The notes: generated by a model from the sequence alone, not told the origin. DNA of 64,000 bases from Zunongwangia profunda SM-A87 (GCF_000023465.1 NC_014041.1:4021501-4085500), one strand, 5' to 3'. Counted from the stretch's first letter, positions 46,008 through 55,330 are shown. Translations and numbers: made by a program.

Positions 46008-46766
46008 ATGTGGAATTTAAACAATAAAATCGCCTTGATTACCGGGGGATCCAAAGGCATTGGTAAAGCATGCGTAGAAGAATTTGCCCGGCTGGGTGCC
46101 AGCATCATTTTTACCGCAAGAAAAAAAGAAGATATCGTAAGACTTGAAAACGAATTAAGGGCAAAAAATTATGATGCAACAGGCCTTGTTGCCGATGCTG
46201 TTGTAAAAGAAGATCAGGATAAAATTATCACTACCATACAAGAAAAATGGGGTAAACTGGACATTTTGGTAAACAATGCGGGAATCAATATTAGGAAGAA
46301 AGCTTTGGAATATACCGAAGAAGAATATCGCAAAGTAATCGAAATCAATCAATTTTCAGTCCTGGAGATCAGTCTAAAACTTCATCCTCTTTTAAAAATT
46401 TCAGGAAATTCAAAAATTATCAATATCGCATCTGTTGCAGCTACGCAGGATGTTGGCACTGGCGTACCCTACGCCATGTCTAAAGCCGCCATGCTTCAGC
46501 AAACAAGAAGCTTAGCCGTAGAATGGGCAGGCGATGGCATTCGGGTAAATGCAGTTTCTCCTTGGTTTACCTCGACCCCACTTACCAAAGGACTATTAAA
46601 AGAGGAAGAGCGAATGCAGCCTATCATAAGAAGAACTCCGCTAAAAAGAGTGGCAGAAGCTTCAGAAATGGCAAACATCGTCGCTTTTCTCGCTATGGAT
46701 CAATCTAGTTATATTACAGGCCAAAATATTATTGCTGATGGTGGAATGAGTATTAATGCTATTTAA
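46008..46766 (+). CDS. Short-chain dehydrogenase, tropinone reductase-like
   Basis: The 252-residue classical SDR enzyme has the NAD(P) motif ITGGSKGIGKACVEEFARLG at 11-30 and ARKKEDI (Arg after beta-2, suggesting NADP). The NNAG motif is LVNNAGINIRKKALEYTEEE near 88-107. The Ser is in KIINIASVAATQDVG, the YxxxK in VPYAMSKAAMLQ, and the C-terminal end is SSYITGQNIIADGGMS. Its substrate is an unknown alcohol or ketone. The gene overlaps only the extended reading of the next gene; the real start of that gene lies 40 bases downstream. Confidence 0.88.
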   Translation: MWNLNNKIALITGGSKGIGKACVEEFARLGASIIFTARKKEDIVRLENELRAKNYDATGLVADAVVKEDQDKIITTIQEKWGKLDILVNNAGINIRKKALEYTEEEYRKVIEINQFSVLEISLKLHPLLKISGNSKIINIASVAATQDVGTGVPYAMSKAAMLQQTRSLAVEWAGDGIRVNAVSPWFTSTPLTKGLLKEEERMQPIIRRTPLKRVAEASEMANIVAFLAMDQSSYITGQNIIADGGMSINAI

Positions 46767-46806
46767 TTGTTTTGTACCTTTAGAACTTACAGCTAAACCA
46801 TTAATT

Positions 46807-47508
46807 ATGAAAAAAATATTTTTTCCCCTTTTAGTGATGCTAAGTATTATTTCCTGTAAAAATACCGAAAGCGATAAAAGTGATTCTGAAATGACTTCTG
46901 CAAATACTACAGTAGCTGCCGCAGAAGAAAAAGACGGCATCGCCAATACCATAGCGATAGCTAATGGGTTCGATAAATTTAAGGATGCTACAGAAGTTGA
47001 ATTTACTTTTAATGTAAAAGTAAATGACACTGTGCGCTCTTCGCGCCACTGGAAATGGAATAAAAAAACCAGTGAGATTAGTTTAACCGAAGGGGATAGC
47101 ACTAAAACTTATACCAAAAACGATTCGATTCCTAAGAATAAAGTAAGTATCGATCAAAAATTCATTAATGATTCTTACTGGCTGCTATTTCCTTATCAAT
47201 TGGTATGGAGCGACCCAAAACTTACTGAAGAAAAAGAAGTAGCTGCTCCGATTAGTGGTGACACCCTTAACAAATTAGAGGTTGCCTATAGCACTGATGG
47301 TGGTTATACTCCAGGCGACACCTATGATATTTACTACGGAAACGATTACATGATCGAGGAATGGGTCTACAAAGCTGCGGGTGGTGATCGACAAATGGCG
47401 ACAACCTGGGAAGATTATAAAGAATTTAAAGGTATTCCCATTGCAACCATGCATAAATCTGGCGATGGAAGTTTTCAACTCTATTTTACTGATGTTTCTA
47501 TAAAGTAG
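46807..47508 (+). CDS. Uncharacterised lipoprotein
   Basis: ATG 46807 gives MKKIFFPLLVMLSIISC, a lipoprotein signal with Cys 17; the longer reading from 46756 lies inside the dehydrogenase gene. The 233-residue product has a Ser/Thr/Ala-rich linker and then a beta-rich domain (ATEVEFTFNVKVND, RHWKWNKKTSEISL, FINDSYWLLFPYQLVWSD, TDGGYTPGDTYDIYYG, IATMHKSGDGSFQLYF). This recalls Bacteroidota outer-membrane-lipoprotein-sorting or LolA-like folds seen in similar hypothetical lipoproteins, but I cannot name a family. A terminator follows. Confidence 0.7.
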   Translation: MKKIFFPLLVMLSIISCKNTESDKSDSEMTSANTTVAAAEEKDGIANTIAIANGFDKFKDATEVEFTFNVKVNDTVRSSRHWKWNKKTSEISLTEGDSTKTYTKNDSIPKNKVSIDQKFINDSYWLLFPYQLVWSDPKLTEEKEVAAPISGDTLNKLEVAYSTDGGYTPGDTYDIYYGNDYMIEEWVYKAAGGDRQMATTWEDYKEFKGIPIATMHKSGDGSFQLYFTDVSIK

Positions 47509-47530
47509 TTGGATTTTATAAAATATTAAG

Positions 47531-47573
47531 GCCAGAGATTTATGTAAAAACTAATGGATCTCTGGCTTTTTTT
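47531..47573 (+). terminator. Terminator of the lipoprotein gene
   Basis: GCCAGAGAT pairs with ATCTCTGGC across about 21 bases, followed by TTTTTTT. Confidence 0.85.
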
Positions 47574-47596
47574 ATTAGTACTATAGGTTGCTATTT

Positions 47597-48577
47597 CTAT
47601 AATTCTTTCCAGTTGGGTGATCTAAAATCCTCTTCTACTACAGTCTTTAGAACTTCAATCTCCTTGTTGCTTATCTTATGATTTCCACCGGTTAGTAGTA
47701 ATTTTAAATTCTTTAAATCTTTAAGTTTACTAATACTTTCAATATCATTATCTGCAATCCCGAGTTCCTCAAGATTCTTAAGGTTTTCGATTCCCTCTAC
47801 AGTCTTGATTCCCGTATGCCACAAATACAATATTCGAAGTTGATTTAACTGAGCTACTTTGCTTATAGTATTCAAAGGATTATCTGAAGCAATAAAACTT
47901 GTGAGATTAGGAGTTCGATCTAAGAATTGTAGTTCACTTATAAGGTTAGTAGAAACATCCAAGCTTTCTAAATTGCTATGTAACTCTTCAAATTGAAGTT
48001 CTGATATTCTATTTTTCGAACTATCCAAACTTCTCAATCGCTGCATCGATTGGATCTTAATTGTTCCTTTTATATTATTATCGGCAACGATAAAATGACG
48101 CAGTTTTCTATGAGCTTTAAACTCATTTATTTCTTCTATAAGATTTCCGCTTAAATTAAGTGTGGTAAGAAATTTGCAGTACGCTAAATTAGCTACCTTT
48201 CTTATTGCATTATTACTCAAGTTTAACCAAGTTATTTTATGCTGATCGGTAAAACAATCGATATTAGAAAGGTTATTATTACTTAAATTCAATGCAGGTA
48301 GGGTTTTAAGCTTTTTTAGAGCAGATATATCTTGTATTGAATTTCTTTCCAGAAATACTCCGGTTAGATTAGACAATTCGGCTATCGGAGCTATATCTTT
48401 AATTTTATTTCTTCCTAAATTAATTTTTCGAAGATTAGACAAATATTGTATTCCTTCTAAATTTTCAATTTGCTTATCCCTGGCATCCAATTCGGTTATA
48501 GTACCTAAATCTTCTGTTTGAGTTTGTGCGACAACTTTTTTTAAGTTATTATCCTTAATTTTCTGTAATCCATCCAT
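47597..48577 (-). CDS. Leucine-rich repeat protein, internalin-like repeats
   Basis: The 326-residue protein is made almost wholly of about 11 LRR units of 20-23 residues, such as NLRKINLGRNKIKDIAPIAE, NLTGVFLERNSIQDISALKK and ITWLNLSNNAIRKVANLAYC. The spacing (LxxLxLxxNxI xD Ixx) is that of the bacterial SDS22-like class in internalins. There is no signal peptide or membrane segment, so it appears cytosolic. It starts 13 bases after kynU on the same strand and so is likely co-transcribed. A structural or protein-binding role is likely; the partner is unknown. Confidence 0.85.
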   Translation of the reverse strand: MDGLQKIKDNNLKKVVAQTQTEDLGTITELDARDKQIENLEGIQYLSNLRKINLGRNKIKDIAPIAELSNLTGVFLERNSIQDISALKKLKTLPALNLSNNNLSNIDCFTDQHKITWLNLSNNAIRKVANLAYCKFLTTLNLSGNLIEEINEFKAHRKLRHFIVADNNIKGTIKIQSMQRLRSLDSSKNRISELQFEELHSNLESLDVSTNLISELQFLDRTPNLTSFIASDNPLNTISKVAQLNQLRILYLWHTGIKTVEGIENLKNLEELGIADNDIESISKLKDLKNLKLLLTGGNHKISNKEIEVLKTVVEEDFRSPNWKEL

Positions 48578-48590
48578 ATTTTCCTCTTGC

Positions 48591-49868
48591 TTACTTCTCT
48601 AAAATACCTCTTTTCAAGATTTGGCCAAATTCGTACATATCTTCATAAGAACAGTAAAATGGTGCCGGCGCTAACCTAATTACATTAGGTTCACGCCAAT
48701 CTGGGATTACACCGTTTTCCATTAAGTAATTAAAAAGTTCTTTGCCCTCACCATGCAAGAAAACAGATAATTGTGTCCCGCGTTCTTCCTGATTCGACGG
48801 AGTGATGATTTCAAAACTGCTTTCCACTTCTTTATCAATTTCGTGCAATATAAATTCGAGATAAGCCACAATTTTATTTCGCTTTTCAATAAGAGCATCC
48901 ATGCCAACCTCATCAAACATTTGTAACGAGGCCAAATAGGGTGCCAACGCTAAAACCGGCGCATTACTAATTTGCCATGCATTTGCTCCATCTTCTGGCT
49001 GAAATTCGGGTTCCATTAAAAACCGGCGGTCTTTATTATGGCCCCACCAGCCTTCAAAACGCGGAATATCTTTTTTGTTATGATATTTTTCATTTACAAA
49101 ACAACCCGAAACATTTCCCGGTCCGCTATTCATGTATTTATAACTACACCATGCTGCAAAATCTACATTCCAATCATGCAATGCTAATTTTATATTTCCG
49201 GCGGCATGCGCTAAATCCCATCCAACAAAAGCACCAATTTTATGCCCTGCTTCGGTAATGGTTTTCATATTAAAAACCTGCCCGGTATAATAATTTACGC
49301 CTCCAATTAAAATCAAAGCACACTCCTCTCCTACTTCTTCAATTTTCGCAAGAATATCTTCTGTTCTAAAATTATGTTCACCATCCCGCTTTTTTAGTTC
49401 AACAATAGCATCCTCAGGATTTAAACCATGGAAACGAACCTGACTCGCAATCATATATTGATCGCTAGGGAAGGCCTTTTCTTCACAAATGATTTTATAA
49501 CGCTTTGTTGTTGGACGATAAAAAGACACCATCATTAAGTGCAAGTTTACCGTAAGCGTATTCATCACTGTAATTTCTGTTGGCTTTGCGCCTACCACTT
49601 TGGATAATTGATTTGCAAAACGCTCATGATAATCCCACCAGGGCTTTTTGGCTCGAAAATGTCCTTCTACAGCCAGATTACCCCAATCGTTCATTATTTC
49701 ATTTACATAACTTTGTGCCAATTTTGGCTGTAACCCTAAAGAATTGCCGGTAAAATAGATCGCATTTTTATTATTGATCTGCGGAAAAATAAATTCATTG
49801 CGATATTTTGCTAAAGGATCTTTAGTATCTAATTGCTGAGCAAATAAACGGGAATTTTCAAATTGCAT
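48591..49868 (-). CDS. kynU: Kynureninase
   Basis: The 425-residue PLP enzyme cleaves kynurenine or 3-hydroxykynurenine to anthranilate or 3-hydroxyanthranilate plus alanine. Marks are IYFTGNSLGLQPKLAQSYV near 36-54, HFRAKKPWWDYHERFA, TVMNTLTVNLHLMMVSFY, GWDLAHAAGN, and the PLP Lys in AAWCSYKYMNSGPGNVSGCF near 245. A downstream WWGHNKDRRFLMEPEF block is also typical. With kmo (about 7.4 kb away) it supports a bacterial kynurenine route toward 3-hydroxyanthranilate. The LRR gene follows by 13 bases. Confidence 0.96.
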   Translation of the reverse strand: MQFENSRLFAQQLDTKDPLAKYRNEFIFPQINNKNAIYFTGNSLGLQPKLAQSYVNEIMNDWGNLAVEGHFRAKKPWWDYHERFANQLSKVVGAKPTEITVMNTLTVNLHLMMVSFYRPTTKRYKIICEEKAFPSDQYMIASQVRFHGLNPEDAIVELKKRDGEHNFRTEDILAKIEEVGEECALILIGGVNYYTGQVFNMKTITEAGHKIGAFVGWDLAHAAGNIKLALHDWNVDFAAWCSYKYMNSGPGNVSGCFVNEKYHNKKDIPRFEGWWGHNKDRRFLMEPEFQPEDGANAWQISNAPVLALAPYLASLQMFDEVGMDALIEKRNKIVAYLEFILHEIDKEVESSFEIITPSNQEERGTQLSVFLHGEGKELFNYLMENGVIPDWREPNVIRLAPAPFYCSYEDMYEFGQILKRGILEK

Positions 49869-49987
49869 GTGGATTGTAATTTTTGCTAAAATACAACTTA
49901 GGCTTTAGAATGCCAGTATGAGATAAGTGAAGCTTTTCTAAAGATCTGAAATCAAAATTTGATAAAATACCAAGCCGTTTATTTTAG

Positions 49988-49995
49988 TATTTTTG
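49988..49995 (+). promoter_or_regulatory. -7 promoter element of the O-methyltransferase gene
   Basis: TATTTTTG matches TAnnTTTG and lies 14 bases before ATG 50010, ruling out the upstream ATG at 49959. Confidence 0.55.
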
Positions 49996-50009
49996 CTGAA
50001 AAATTTTTT

Positions 50010-50657
50010 ATGGACTTTTTACCTCAGGATATTATTGAGTATTGTGAAAATCATTCTGAAAAAGAACCTGAATATTTAGCAAAACTAAATAGGGAAACAC
50101 ATCAAAAAATTTTACAACCACGGATGCTAAGCGGGCATTACCAGGGTAGATTATTAAGTTTAATCTCAAAACTGGTAAATCCGAAGTATATTCTTGAGAT
50201 TGGCACCTACACTGGATATTCTGCACTTTGTCTTGCAGAAGGGCTTCAACCTAAAGGACAACTTCATACCATTGATATCAACGAGGAGCTTTTCGATTTT
50301 CAGCAAAAGTATTTTAAGGAATCTGCATTTAAAGATCAGATCATTCAGCATTTGGGGGATGCCACTCAAATAATCCCGCAATTGGATATGAAATTTGACC
50401 TTGTTTTTATCGATGCCGATAAGCCAAATTATCCTACCTATTTTGAGATCATTATCGAAAAAATGAATCCCGGCGGATTAATATTATCCGACAATGTTTT
50501 ATGGAGTGGCAAAGTTCTGGAAGAAGTAAAAAAAGAAGATATTTCTACTAATGCGCTTGTAAAATACAACAAAATGCTTGCTGAAGATGAGCGAATTGAA
50601 ACGGTGATTTTACCACTTCGTGACGGATTAACATTAAGCAGGGTCAAAAATCAGTAA
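50010..50657 (+). CDS. O-methyltransferase (family 3, SAM-dependent)
   Basis: The 215-residue protein (MDFLPQDIIEYCENHSEKEP) has SAM-binding motifs ILEIGTYTGYSALCLAEGL near 61-79, LHTIDINEELFDFQQKYF and KFDLVFIDADKPNYPTYFE near 127-145, and the post-motif NPGGLILSDNVLWSGKV with an Asp-Asn metal pair. This is the catechol/caffeoyl-CoA O-methyltransferase family (Mg-dependent). A catechol-type or tRNA substrate is possible; TrmR proteins are close relatives. ATG 50010 is chosen because a TATTTTTG element lies 14 bases upstream. It converges with the PAP2 gene by a 7-base overlap. Confidence 0.88.
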   Translation: MDFLPQDIIEYCENHSEKEPEYLAKLNRETHQKILQPRMLSGHYQGRLLSLISKLVNPKYILEIGTYTGYSALCLAEGLQPKGQLHTIDINEELFDFQQKYFKESAFKDQIIQHLGDATQIIPQLDMKFDLVFIDADKPNYPTYFEIIIEKMNPGGLILSDNVLWSGKVLEEVKKEDISTNALVKYNKMLAEDERIETVILPLRDGLTLSRVKNQ

Positions 50658-51208
50658 AACCGACTTTCGTATTTAAGATAGATTTTATAGAAAATCCAGG
50701 CCATTAATACACCTACCAATCCTCCCACAAAGAGATCACTTGGGTAATGAACACCTACGAATATACGGCTTAGGGACAGCATAAAAGCCCAAATATAAAG
50801 CACCCAGATCCATTTATAGGTTTTACGAAGAACCAACACTACAAAGGTGACCAAAACAAATGCTGAGGAGGTGTGTCCTGAGAAAAAACTAAAGTTTGTG
50901 GGTTCCTGAAGAATTCTTATGATTTCGTTGATTTCCGGATTATTATTAGGTCTTAACCTATCTACTATATTTTTTGTCCAAAATGTAAGGCCAAAAGTTA
51001 CTGCCCAGGAAACTAATAAAAATATAGACGCATAAATCGCTTTCTTTTTGCGAAAAGCGAGAAAAAATAAAACAAAGAAGAGAATATAAAGCGGTATCCA
51101 ATGCCGAATCTGAGTAAACCAAATCCAAAAATTATCGTAATCTTCGATACCTAAACCATTGAGATACACAAAAAGTTCCCTATCCCACTGCTTCAGTTGT
51201 TCGAACAT
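50651..51208 (-). CDS. PAP2-family membrane phosphatase
   Basis: The 185-residue protein has about six membrane helices. The three phosphatase motifs are complete: KNIVDRLRPNNNP near 84-96, FFSGHTSSAF near 117-126 and SRIFVGVHYPSDLFVGG near 150-166 (catalytic His residues). It is likely an undecaprenyl-pyrophosphate or lipid phosphatase at the inner membrane (PgpB/LpxE-like); the exact lipid is not clear from sequence. The next gene upstream, a TatA-like gene, ends 14 bases away. Confidence 0.9.
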   Translation of the reverse strand: MFEQLKQWDRELFVYLNGLGIEDYDNFWIWFTQIRHWIPLYILFFVLFFLAFRKKKAIYASIFLLVSWAVTFGLTFWTKNIVDRLRPNNNPEINEIIRILQEPTNFSFFSGHTSSAFVLVTFVVLVLRKTYKWIWVLYIWAFMLSLSRIFVGVHYPSDLFVGGLVGVLMAWIFYKIYLKYESRFY

Positions 51209-51222
51209 TCAGAAATTAAAAT

Positions 51223-51510
51223 TTAAAATTTACGTTTTACAGAACCGGTAATTTCATCGATATCTTCTTTTACCTTATCAATTTCACCTTTTACATCTTT
51301 AGTGATGCTTTTGGTATCGATACCTTGTTTATCTGCGCTTTTAGTGATCTCATTTTTAATATCATCTGAGGCATTTCTAAGCATTCTCATGCCTTTACCC
51401 ATCCCACGTGCGATTTCCGGAATCTTATCTGCTCCAAAAACCATCACTAAGATAAAGATGATAAAACCAATCTCTGCGCCACTAATAAAAAACGGAAGTG
51501 TAGTCACCAT
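51223..51510 (-). CDS. Twin-arginine translocase subunit TatA/TatB family
   Basis: The 95-residue protein (MVTTLPFFISGAEIGFIIF) has one N-terminal membrane helix with the family pattern FIIFILVMVFGADKIPEIAR: a hydrophobic helix, the FG motif with D-K-IPEIAR, and an amphipathic helix (GMGKGMRMLRNASDDIK). A charged tail follows. ATG 51510 is preferred over 51543, which would add a second hydrophobic stretch. Family members pull folded proteins across the inner membrane. It is on the same strand as the PAP2 gene. Confidence 0.9.
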   Translation of the reverse strand: MVTTLPFFISGAEIGFIIFILVMVFGADKIPEIARGMGKGMRMLRNASDDIKNEITKSADKQGIDTKSITKDVKGEIDKVKEDIDEITGSVKRKF

Positions 51511-51543
51511 AATAATAACAAATATAGATACAAATATCAGCAT

Positions 51544-51572
51544 AAAAAAAGCCGACCCGTTAAAGTCGGCTT
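51544..51572 (-). terminator. Terminator of the M1 peptidase operon
   Basis: On the minus strand AAGCCGAC pairs with GTCGGCTT, followed by a T-run, 24-52 bases past the peptidase stop. It also lies just upstream of the TatA-like gene. Confidence 0.85.
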
Positions 51573-51595
51573 AAAAATTTATCAACTTTTTTAGA

Positions 51596-53899
51596 CTATC
51601 CGTCCGTATTGTTTTTAAATTGTTCAAACTCATTAGGAGTTTCTTCTTTTGGCCAGCTGTTATTACTTAAATCAACATCTGCTGTTTCTAAATCGGGATC
51701 TACCACTACCTTCGTGATTTCTTTATTAGAAGCAATAGTTTTAGTTACGGTATTATCGTTCTTCATCCAAACCTGTACAGGATATTTTTTCATTTCAGTA
51801 GAACCATCATCATAAGTAAATTCTACAATCAAAGGCATTACTAATCCACCTGGTTTATTAAATGTTACCTGATAAAAGTATTTAGGCACTTTTAAGTTAT
51901 TTCTTTCTTCAGAAGAAAAATTATCCATTACATACTCGTTGAGTTTTTTAGAATTTTCAAGTATAGATTTTCCTTTCATACTTTTTTCAAATTCTTTATC
52001 ACCTTCTTCTACAACATAAATAGCGTCTACTTCATCTGGATTTGCGCCATAACGTTCTAAAAGTTCACGGCCTTTTTCAGTTTGTTTATCGGTTACGTAA
52101 TATTTTTTCACATCTTCTACACCTATATCTGTATAATCTGTAGTGTAAAACCAACCTCTCCAAAACCAATCTAAATCTACTGCAGAAGCATCTTCCATTG
52201 TTCTAAAGAAGTCCTCTGGAGTTGGGTGTTTAAACATCCATCGTTGTGCATAGGTATGGAATGCATGATCAAAAAGCTCACGCCCCATTACCGTTTCCCT
52301 TAGGATATTAAGAGCTGTTGCCGGCTTACCATAGGCATTATTCCCTAATTGATAAACTTCCTCTGGATTTGCCATAATCGGAGCAATAAAATCTTGATTT
52401 CCCCTCATGTAAGGAACTATATTTGCTGGGATACCACGACGTGAAGGATAAGTATCGTAACCTTCTATAGCTTCTGGATAGCGTTCTCCAAATTCCTGCT
52501 CGGCAAGATATTGTACAAAAGTATTAATCCCTTCGTCCATCCATCCCCATTGGCGTTCGTCACTATTAACGATCATAGGAAAAAAGTTGTGACCAACCTC
52601 ATGTATGATTACTCCCATCATTCCAAATTTCACACGATCACTATATTCTCCATTTTCATCTGGACGACCATAGTTCCAGCAAATCATGGGATATTCCATC
52701 CCCTGATTTTTAGCATGTACAGAAACGGCTTTATGATAAGGATAAATAAAGGTATGATCTGAGTAACTTTGCAAGGTAGAAGCTACTACCCTCGTTGACC
52801 ATTTTTCCCAAAGTGGATTTCCTTCCTTTGGATAAATAGATACCGCCATAACATCACTGTCATCGTTCATTTTAACCGCCATCATATCCAGGATAAATCT
52901 TCTTGACGTTGCAAAAGCAAAATCCCTAACCATTTCGGCTTTGTATTCCCAGGTTTTTGTTTTTCTCTCAAAGTCTTTAGAAGCTTCTACTGCCTCTTCC
53001 TGAGTTCTGATAACTACCGGTTCATCATAAGATTTTTGCGCTTTTTTATAGCGCTTCATCATATCTTTTGTATACACATCATCACGGTTTTGAAGCACTC
53101 CGGTAGCTTCCATAACGTGATCTGCAGGAACCGTAATACTCACCTCATAGTCTCCAAAAGGAAGAGCAAACTCACCGCTTCCCCAAAATTGCATATTCTG
53201 CCATCCTTCAACATCGTTGTAAACAGCCATTCTGGGAAAAAACTGAGCGATCTCATAAGCCCTATGCCCGTCTTCAAACTGCTCGTAGCCGGATCTTGCT
53301 CTATCTACAATATGATTATTGATATTATACCACCATTTTACACTAAATGTAAAACTCTCTCCTGCCTCTAAAGGTTCAGGAAGATCAATACGCATCATGG
53401 TATTATTAATGGTATAAGAAAGTTTATCACCACCCGCTTTTACTTCTTCTATATTAAAACCTCCATCAAATGGTTCTTTTAAATATTGATCGGCAAAACG
53501 AGATGCCGTAGAAGCAGGAGACATTCCACTTGATCCTTTCTCTAAGGCCGGAGCGTCTTTCTTACGAATGTTTTGATCTAACTGCATCCATAAATACTCC
53601 AATTTATTTTTTGAATTATTGTGGTAAGTTATCGTCTCTTCACCGCTAAGCCTGGTGTTTTCATCATCTAAGACGATATCCATCTTATAATCGGCTTCAT
53701 TTTGATAATACGCCTCTCCAGGAGCTCCAGAGGCCGTACGGTACATACTTGGATCTCTAAATTCCTGATATAATTGTCTAAATTTGTTTTGATTAGTATG
53801 TCCTTGCGGTTTTTGGGATTCTTGTTGTTGCTCCTGGGCGTTCACTCCCGCTATAACAAACATTAAAAACGCAGTACATAATAGTTTGACTGTCTTCAT
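51596..53899 (-). CDS. Exported M1-family metallopeptidase
   Basis: The 767-residue protein has a signal peptide (GVNAQ), an N-terminal beta domain and a gluzincin domain. The zinc site is HEVGHNFFP near 432-440, with the third ligand in WMDEGINTFVQYLAE about 18 residues on. The N-terminal region has the typical YDMDIVLDDENTRLSG-type strand pattern. The GAMEN exopeptidase motif is not evident, so endo- or unusual specificity is possible. The C-terminal half holds a helical domain and a final beta domain. It probably cleaves peptides in the periplasm or at the surface. It is downstream of the DUF6702 gene. Confidence 0.9.
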   Translation of the reverse strand: MKTVKLLCTAFLMFVIAGVNAQEQQQESQKPQGHTNQNKFRQLYQEFRDPSMYRTASGAPGEAYYQNEADYKMDIVLDDENTRLSGEETITYHNNSKNKLEYLWMQLDQNIRKKDAPALEKGSSGMSPASTASRFADQYLKEPFDGGFNIEEVKAGGDKLSYTINNTMMRIDLPEPLEAGESFTFSVKWWYNINNHIVDRARSGYEQFEDGHRAYEIAQFFPRMAVYNDVEGWQNMQFWGSGEFALPFGDYEVSITVPADHVMEATGVLQNRDDVYTKDMMKRYKKAQKSYDEPVVIRTQEEAVEASKDFERKTKTWEYKAEMVRDFAFATSRRFILDMMAVKMNDDSDVMAVSIYPKEGNPLWEKWSTRVVASTLQSYSDHTFIYPYHKAVSVHAKNQGMEYPMICWNYGRPDENGEYSDRVKFGMMGVIIHEVGHNFFPMIVNSDERQWGWMDEGINTFVQYLAEQEFGERYPEAIEGYDTYPSRRGIPANIVPYMRGNQDFIAPIMANPEEVYQLGNNAYGKPATALNILRETVMGRELFDHAFHTYAQRWMFKHPTPEDFFRTMEDASAVDLDWFWRGWFYTTDYTDIGVEDVKKYYVTDKQTEKGRELLERYGANPDEVDAIYVVEEGDKEFEKSMKGKSILENSKKLNEYVMDNFSSEERNNLKVPKYFYQVTFNKPGGLVMPLIVEFTYDDGSTEMKKYPVQVWMKNDNTVTKTIASNKEITKVVVDPDLETADVDLSNNSWPKEETPNEFEQFKNNTDG

Positions 53900-53950
53900 G
53901 TAGGATCGATTTATTAAATATTGTTAAAAATAAATAATTTATTACCGGTT

Positions 53951-54463
53951 TTAGAACCAATCACCGAAATTTAACACATTGGTTTCAGCATCTCTGCGAA
54001 GCATAAGGCTTTTTACCTCTTTTCCTATTTTAACATTGACCACATTTTTTTGATCATCGAACATATCGGTAAGTACCGCATTTGTGATGCTTATTTCTTT
54101 AAAGGGTTCAAGATTTTCAGCTTCAATAAATAAGATAAGCTGGTCTTTATCATACTTTTTACCAAGATAATTTAGGGATACCGGCTTGCCGTCTACCGAT
54201 ATTTTAAGTTTGGCGGATAAATATTTCTGAATTAATGGATTTACCGGGCCGGCTTCAGCTTCTTTAGATAAGGTGATGGTTTCTCCGTATCGTTTTTCTA
54301 AAACATTTTTAAAGTCGTCTATAAACACTTTTGAAACAATTTGAAGATCTTTTTTCTCCTTTTTATACTCAATCTCTGTAACACTTAAATAAAATTTATG
54401 TGCAATAGTTTTAAAAGAAAGACTTGCAAAAACAACCAATATTAGAAGAGCGGCTTTTTTCAT
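53951..54463 (-). CDS. DUF6702-like secreted protein
   Basis: The 170-residue protein has an N-terminal signal (LLILVVFASLSFKTIA) and a single domain with HKFYLSVTEIEYKKEKKDLQ, VSKVFIDDFKNVLEKRYGET, ISVDGKPVSLNYLGKKYDKD and KVGKEVKSLML-like segments. That set is the DUF6702 family, small periplasmic proteins usually encoded next to M1 peptidases in Flavobacteria, as here (51 bases between). The pairing suggests shared function, such as a peptidase partner. No catalytic residues can be named. Confidence 0.85.
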   Translation of the reverse strand: MKKAALLILVVFASLSFKTIAHKFYLSVTEIEYKKEKKDLQIVSKVFIDDFKNVLEKRYGETITLSKEAEAGPVNPLIQKYLSAKLKISVDGKPVSLNYLGKKYDKDQLILFIEAENLEPFKEISITNAVLTDMFDDQKNVVNVKIGKEVKSLMLRRDAETNVLNFGDWF

Positions 54464-54551
54464 TTTAAAAATTTATTTCAGAAATAACAAATACTAGTCC
54501 AAAATACGAAGTTCAGCAATTTAAAGGACTTTTTAGGAGACGAGGTGATAA

Positions 54552-55328
54552 TTATCGATTCTGATTTTCTAGTTCTGGCACATCCCCTTTACGACTTATG
54601 GTTTTAAAAGCTTCAGCTTCGGCTTTAAAATAATCGATAAGTTTTAAAGTTTCATCTTTAGCGACTAATTGCTGAAGTTGTGAATCGCTTTTACGCGTGC
54701 AGTAAAACATAAAATTGATAATTTCCCACTCTTCCAGGCCAAAATCTTCAGTAAATATCGATTTTGGTATTGTCTCTAATAATTGCTGCGCCTCAGCCTG
54801 TAATTCGTAATTTCCCTGGGCTTTTTTTAGATATTTTAAATCGCCATTTATCATCCCGATAAGCATTCCTAAACCTCCCCCGTAAGAGCCCATTTTTCGT
54901 TGCGCCATGCTTAGTTTTTTTCGCGGCGGTGGTATAAACATTAGCGGTTTTACCTTCATGTGTTTAATATCACTTTCCAGATCACCAATAAGTTTTACAT
55001 TACTTAAATAAACATTCTCTAGTTGATTGATTTCTTCGGTTAAAGTGACTTCCAGGAAGCCTTCATTTAAAATTTCTCTTGTAATAAGAATGTATTCTTT
55101 TTGAAATTGCACTGAAGAAAATAAAATACTGTCGTTCTCTCTCACCAAAATACCAAATCGGCCATCGGGCTCGTTTACGGTCCCTGTTTCTGCCGTAATA
55201 TTTACAATATTTATAAAGGTTTCTCCTATGGAATCGTTAGTGATTTTCCCTAAAAGCTCTTCACGCTCCTGAGAAAATCCTAAGGAAATATTGAAAAAAA
55301 TTATCACCAAAAATATCCAATATCGCAT
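54552..55328 (-). CDS. CarboxypepD_reg-like exported protein, paralogue 1
   Basis: ATG 55328 (MRYWIFLVIIFFNISLGFSQ) leaves 2 bases after the upstream stop and gives a proper signal peptide. The 258-residue product starts with a carboxypeptidase regulatory-like domain: LLGKITNDSIGETFINIVNI, GTVNEPDGRFGILVRENDSI, FSSVQFQKEYILITREIL, then QLENVYLSNV. The remainder is helical with little recognisable structure and a GGGLGMLIG stretch. Same layout as the next three genes on the minus strand. The family domain is a small beta-sandwich usually attached to TonB-dependent receptors; here it is free. Function unknown. Confidence 0.8.
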   Translation of the reverse strand: MRYWIFLVIIFFNISLGFSQEREELLGKITNDSIGETFINIVNITAETGTVNEPDGRFGILVRENDSILFSSVQFQKEYILITREILNEGFLEVTLTEEINQLENVYLSNVKLIGDLESDIKHMKVKPLMFIPPPRKKLSMAQRKMGSYGGGLGMLIGMINGDLKYLKKAQGNYELQAEAQQLLETIPKSIFTEDFGLEEWEIINFMFYCTRKSDSQLQQLVAKDETLKLIDYFKAEAEAFKTISRKGDVPELENQNR

Positions 55329-55330
55329 TA

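Noticed and set aside
49959..50009. Extended start of the O-methyltransferase
   Set aside because: The -7 promoter element sits inside the extension, and the family N-terminus begins at ATG 50010.
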